A stretch of 64,000 bases of DNA from Deltaproteobacteria bacterium (GTDB lineage Bacteria; JADJOY01). Each line of letters begins with the position of its first letter. Position 1 is the first letter of the stretch. The DNA lies in NCBI GenBank assembly GCA_016713535.1, contig JADJOY010000001.1:310001-374000 (forward strand), given 5' to 3'. The notes under the pieces were generated by a model that saw only the letters and a list, made by a program, of their open reading frames with translations, searched no databases and was not told where the DNA came from. Of the stretch, positions 61,625 through 64,000 are shown piece by piece. A program made the translations under genes and the position numbers.

Positions 61625-62392
61625 TCAGGTGAAGTCTCGGCGGTGAAAGACGGCAGTCGCTGCGAGCACGAACACCGCGCTCAGCAGTGCGCCGTAGGCG
61701 ACACTCTGGCCGACGAACGACCAGCTCACCGGCAGGCCGTAAAGCGCGTTCTCCTTGAGGTTGAATCGCTCGAGATCGGGGAAGATCGCGAACGCGACCT
61801 TCCAGGCCGGGCTCTTGGTGTGTGTGGCGTACGTGACGGTGTACTTCTGGAGCTCGCCGATCGAGTGCCCGATCACGAAGAAGAGCAGGCTCAGGATGCC
61901 ACCCGTGAACGGGCTCGTGACAGTGGAGAACAGGAGGACCACAGCCGTGATCACCATCAGCTCGACGAAGATGAGGAAGACCGCCTGGTACGTGAGCAGC
62001 GACACCCACCCGCCGACGGCCGAGAAGAGCCCCTGGAACACGGCCGTCATGAACACGAGCTGCACAGCGAGGACGAGCCCGAGCCCGACGTATTTCCCGA
62101 TCAGAAACTGGTGTCGGGCGAGCGGCTTGGCCAGGAGCGTGAAGATGGTGCGCTTCGCCATCTCCTTGTAGACGAGTCCGGTCCCAACGCTGATGGCGAT
62201 GAGCACGCCGAACAGATGGATCGACGCCATGCCGACGTTCATGACGATCCGGGCGTTCTCACCCACGGTCACGTAACCGAGAACCAGTGAGCCGAACAGG
62301 ACGAGGACCGCGAAGCCAAACAGCGAATGGAATATCCGATCGCGGATTGCTTCGCGAAACGTGTTCCTTGCGATTGCGAGGATCCGCCTCAT
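61625..62392 (-). CDS. ABC-2 type transporter permease
   Basis: 255 residues, ATG at 62392 overlapping the ATPase stop by ATGA. About six membrane helices are visible, including SLFGFAVLVLFGSLVLGYV, YVGLGLVLAVQLVFMTAVFQ, AVFLIFVELMVITAVVLLF, GILSLLFFVIGHSIGEL and YGALLSAVFVLAATAVF. The start [20 protein letters not shown] is typical of ABC-2 export permeases. Substrate unknown. It pairs with the next upstream ATPase. Confidence 0.85.
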   Translation of the reverse strand: MRRILAIARNTFREAIRDRIFHSLFGFAVLVLFGSLVLGYVTVGENARIVMNVGMASIHLFGVLIAISVGTGLVYKEMAKRTIFTLLAKPLARHQFLIGKYVGLGLVLAVQLVFMTAVFQGLFSAVGGWVSLLTYQAVFLIFVELMVITAVVLLFSTVTSPFTGGILSLLFFVIGHSIGELQKYTVTYATHTKSPAWKVAFAIFPDLERFNLKENALYGLPVSWSFVGQSVAYGALLSAVFVLAATAVFHRRDFT

Positions 62393-63340
62393 TCCGCGCC
62401 TCCTTCCTTCGACCGAACCGCCTGAGAGAAGATCTCCTCCAGTCCGATCCCGTTCGGCGTGACGCTGAGCACGCGACCGCGGTGCGCCAGCACCCCAGCG
62501 ATGACCCGGTCCACCGCCTCCTGACGGCCAACCCGCACCCAGACCTTCCCGTCGCGTAGATCGAGCTCCACGGGCTCGCCGGCGCTGACCCGGATCAGCT
62601 CGGGGTCAGGTGCCTCGACCACCAGTTCGATCGACGAAGGCCTGCTGGATCCGAGCTTCGATAGTTGACCCTCGTATCGAATCCGGCCTTCGACGATCAC
62701 CGCCACTCGGTCGCACAGAAGCTCGGCGTCCGAGAGGATGTGAGAGCTGAAGAGCACGGAAGTGCCGCGGTGCTTGAGCGAGCTGATGAGTCCGCGGACC
62801 TCGCGGCGTCCCACGGGGTCGAGGCCACTCATCGGCTCGTCGAGGATCACCAGCTCCGGTTCGCCGACCAGCGCCTGCGCTAGTCCGACCCGTTGCACCC
62901 AGCCCTTAGACAGCTTCCGCAGTGGCGTGTCGCGAACGTGGCCGAGCCCGAGCCGTTCGATCGCATCCGCCACCTGCCGGTGCGCCGCGCCGGGCGCCAG
63001 ATCGAAGAGCGCGGCGGCGAGCTCGAGGATCTCGCGCGGCGTCAGGTAATCGTAGAAGTAGGGTTGCTCCGGAGAAAGCCCATCCATTCCGCGCGCGTGG
63101 ATCCGACGGTGGGTGTCCCAGCAGTCGGACGATGCCGGCGTCTGGTCGCATCAGCCCGAGGATGACCTTGAGGGTCGTGGTCTTCCCCGCGCCGTTCGGC
63201 CCGAGGAAACCGACGGTTTCGCCGCGTGCGACCTGGAGGCTCACGCCCCGCAGCGCCTCGACCCGCCCCAGACCGAACGGAGTCCGGTAGCTCTTCCGCA
63301 CGCCTTCGAGCGTCAGCACGGTGTCAGGGCTGTCTGGCAT
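62389..63340 (-). CDS. ABC transporter ATP-binding protein, frameshifted
   Basis: About 316 residues across the break; ATG at 63340 ([20 protein letters not shown]). Walker A is [10 protein letters not shown], in the first frame to about [12 protein letters not shown]. The frame changes between about 63085 and 63110 and the second continues [20 protein letters not shown]. The signature is the variant LSKGW ([18 protein letters not shown]), Walker B is [14 protein letters not shown] and the switch is SSHIL. A C-terminal regulatory domain of about 90 residues follows. Exporter ATPase partner of the permease; substrate unknown. Confidence 0.85.
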
Positions 63341-63369
63341 CGTCCAATCCTCGGCCGGCGACGGCGTCG

Positions 63370-64000
63370 TCACTTGTCCCACCAGTACTTTGGGCGAACT
63401 GTCGAGCGGATCATTCCGTTGTCGTCGAAGTAGAGCGATCCGCCGTACGGATCGTTGGGAGCGGCCCGCAGCAGGTGAGCGCTCACCAGCTCGCCGAGAT
63501 CTTTGGGGGGGCTGCCGCGGGCTTCGGTGAACTTCTGCGACGCCCCGTTCACCGCGGTCACGACTCGGTAGAACAGCCCATGCACGACCAGCGGTTCCAT
63601 CGCCTCGCGCTCCTCTGGATTCGGAGCATCGGCGTAGAAGGCGAGGAAGAGCTCGAACGCGGACTCGGGGTCGTCAGGCTTGTCGAGCGCGCGCCCGACG
63701 GACTTCTTCCAGGACTCGGGCGTTTCTCGCAGCTTCGCGCGCTCGCTGGGAAGCATTTCGATCGCCTGGCCCGGTCTCGGAGCCATAGAAAGTGGTTGAG
63801 TCCGAGGTAGTAGGGGAACTTGTAGGTCTCGGGAAACCGGTGACGACCCTTTGCCAGGAGCCTGTTGGCCTCGAGGGTGCGATCCCATCCCACGAGCCAG
63901 AAGTTGCTGATGAGGTAGGGGGCCGCGTAGCGCGGATCCACGTCCGTCACGATGTCGGTGTACTCGTAGATGTACTTGAAGCCCGCCGTGCGGTCGCTCG
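63370..64000 (-). CDS. TPR-like protein, 5' truncated by the window and frameshifted
   Basis: The gene enters from the right edge on the minus strand and stops at 63370. Visible parts are [40 protein letters not shown] and [10 protein letters not shown], then after a missing base near 63785-63800 [20 protein letters not shown] and the end [17 protein letters not shown]. The pattern resembles TPR-type proteins that often lie beside ABC-2 cassettes in deltaproteobacteria. Function unknown; the N-terminus is outside. Confidence 0.7.
   Translation of the reverse strand, partial: ERPHGGLQVHLRVHRHRDGRGSALRGPLPHQQLLARGMGSHPRGQQAPGKGSSPVSRDLQVPLLPRTQPLSMAPRPGQAIEMLPSERAKLRETPESWKKSVGRALDKPDDPESAFELFLAFYADAPNPEEREAMEPLVVHGLFYRVVTAVNGASQKFTEARGSPPKDLGELVSAHLLRAAPNDPYGGSLYFDDNGMIRSTVRPKYWWDK

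Overview
The window is a 64 kb high-GC bacterial chromosome segment made almost entirely of housekeeping genes. The gene orders point to a Gram-negative organism of deltaproteobacterial grade (Myxococcota, Desulfobacterota or Binatota-like), but no species can be named. The main clues are the order tRNA-Thr/Tyr/Gly/Thr-tuf-rpmG-tRNA-Trp-secE-nusG-rplKAJL-rpoBC, the rpsU-dnaG-rpoD operon, a CarD/CdnL regulator, a FadL-type outer-membrane protein and a TPR/ABC-2 cassette at the right edge. No insertion sequence, prophage, CRISPR array, rRNA gene or other mobile element was seen.

Layout. 1-2.4 kb: the 3' end of a FadL-like porin, a DUF4124/FxLYD envelope protein and a stand-alone GspE N-terminal (MshEN) protein. 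2.4-7.4 kb: pabC and pabB on the minus strand, divergent from proS and rlmB. 7.4-25.9 kb: a promoter, four tRNAs, tuf1, rpmG, tRNA-Trp, secE, nusG, rplKAJL, rpoB, rpoC, then a second promoter with rpsL, rpsG, fusA and tuf2. 26.0-39.7 kb: the fused S10, spc and alpha ribosomal clusters ending in rpoA and rplQ, with secY and adk inside; rplC (uL3) is missing from its conserved place between rpsJ and rplD. 39.7-42.2 kb: a small block of unknown genes (a membrane protein, an exported protein, a lipoprotein). 42.2-50.1 kb: carD, a strong terminator, cysS, uvrB, uvrC, a MaoC-type hydratase and a Nudix hydrolase. 50.1-55.9 kb, minus strand: rnpB (RNase P RNA), a zinc-ribbon coiled-coil protein, a CAT-anticodon tRNA, rpoD, dnaG and rpsU. 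55.9-61.6 kb, minus strand: the histidine genes in the order hisD-C-B-H-A-F-I (hisG and hisE are not here). 61.6-64 kb, minus strand: an ABC-2 permease, its ATPase and the end of a TPR-like gene.

Functionally this is the core of gene expression: transcription (rpoA, rpoB, rpoC, rpoD, nusG, carD), translation (28 ribosomal proteins, EF-Tu, EF-G, two tRNA synthetases, six tRNAs, RNase P), secretion (secE, secY), replication priming (dnaG) and excision repair (uvrB, uvrC).

Sequence quality matters for reading this window. At least a dozen genes, many of them essential (rplX, rplF, uvrB, uvrC, hisA, carD, pabB and others), are split by 1- or 2-base indels, often in short homopolymer runs. The simplest reading is uncorrected sequencing indels rather than gene decay. 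Such genes are annotated here as single features spanning the break, with the position of the break given.
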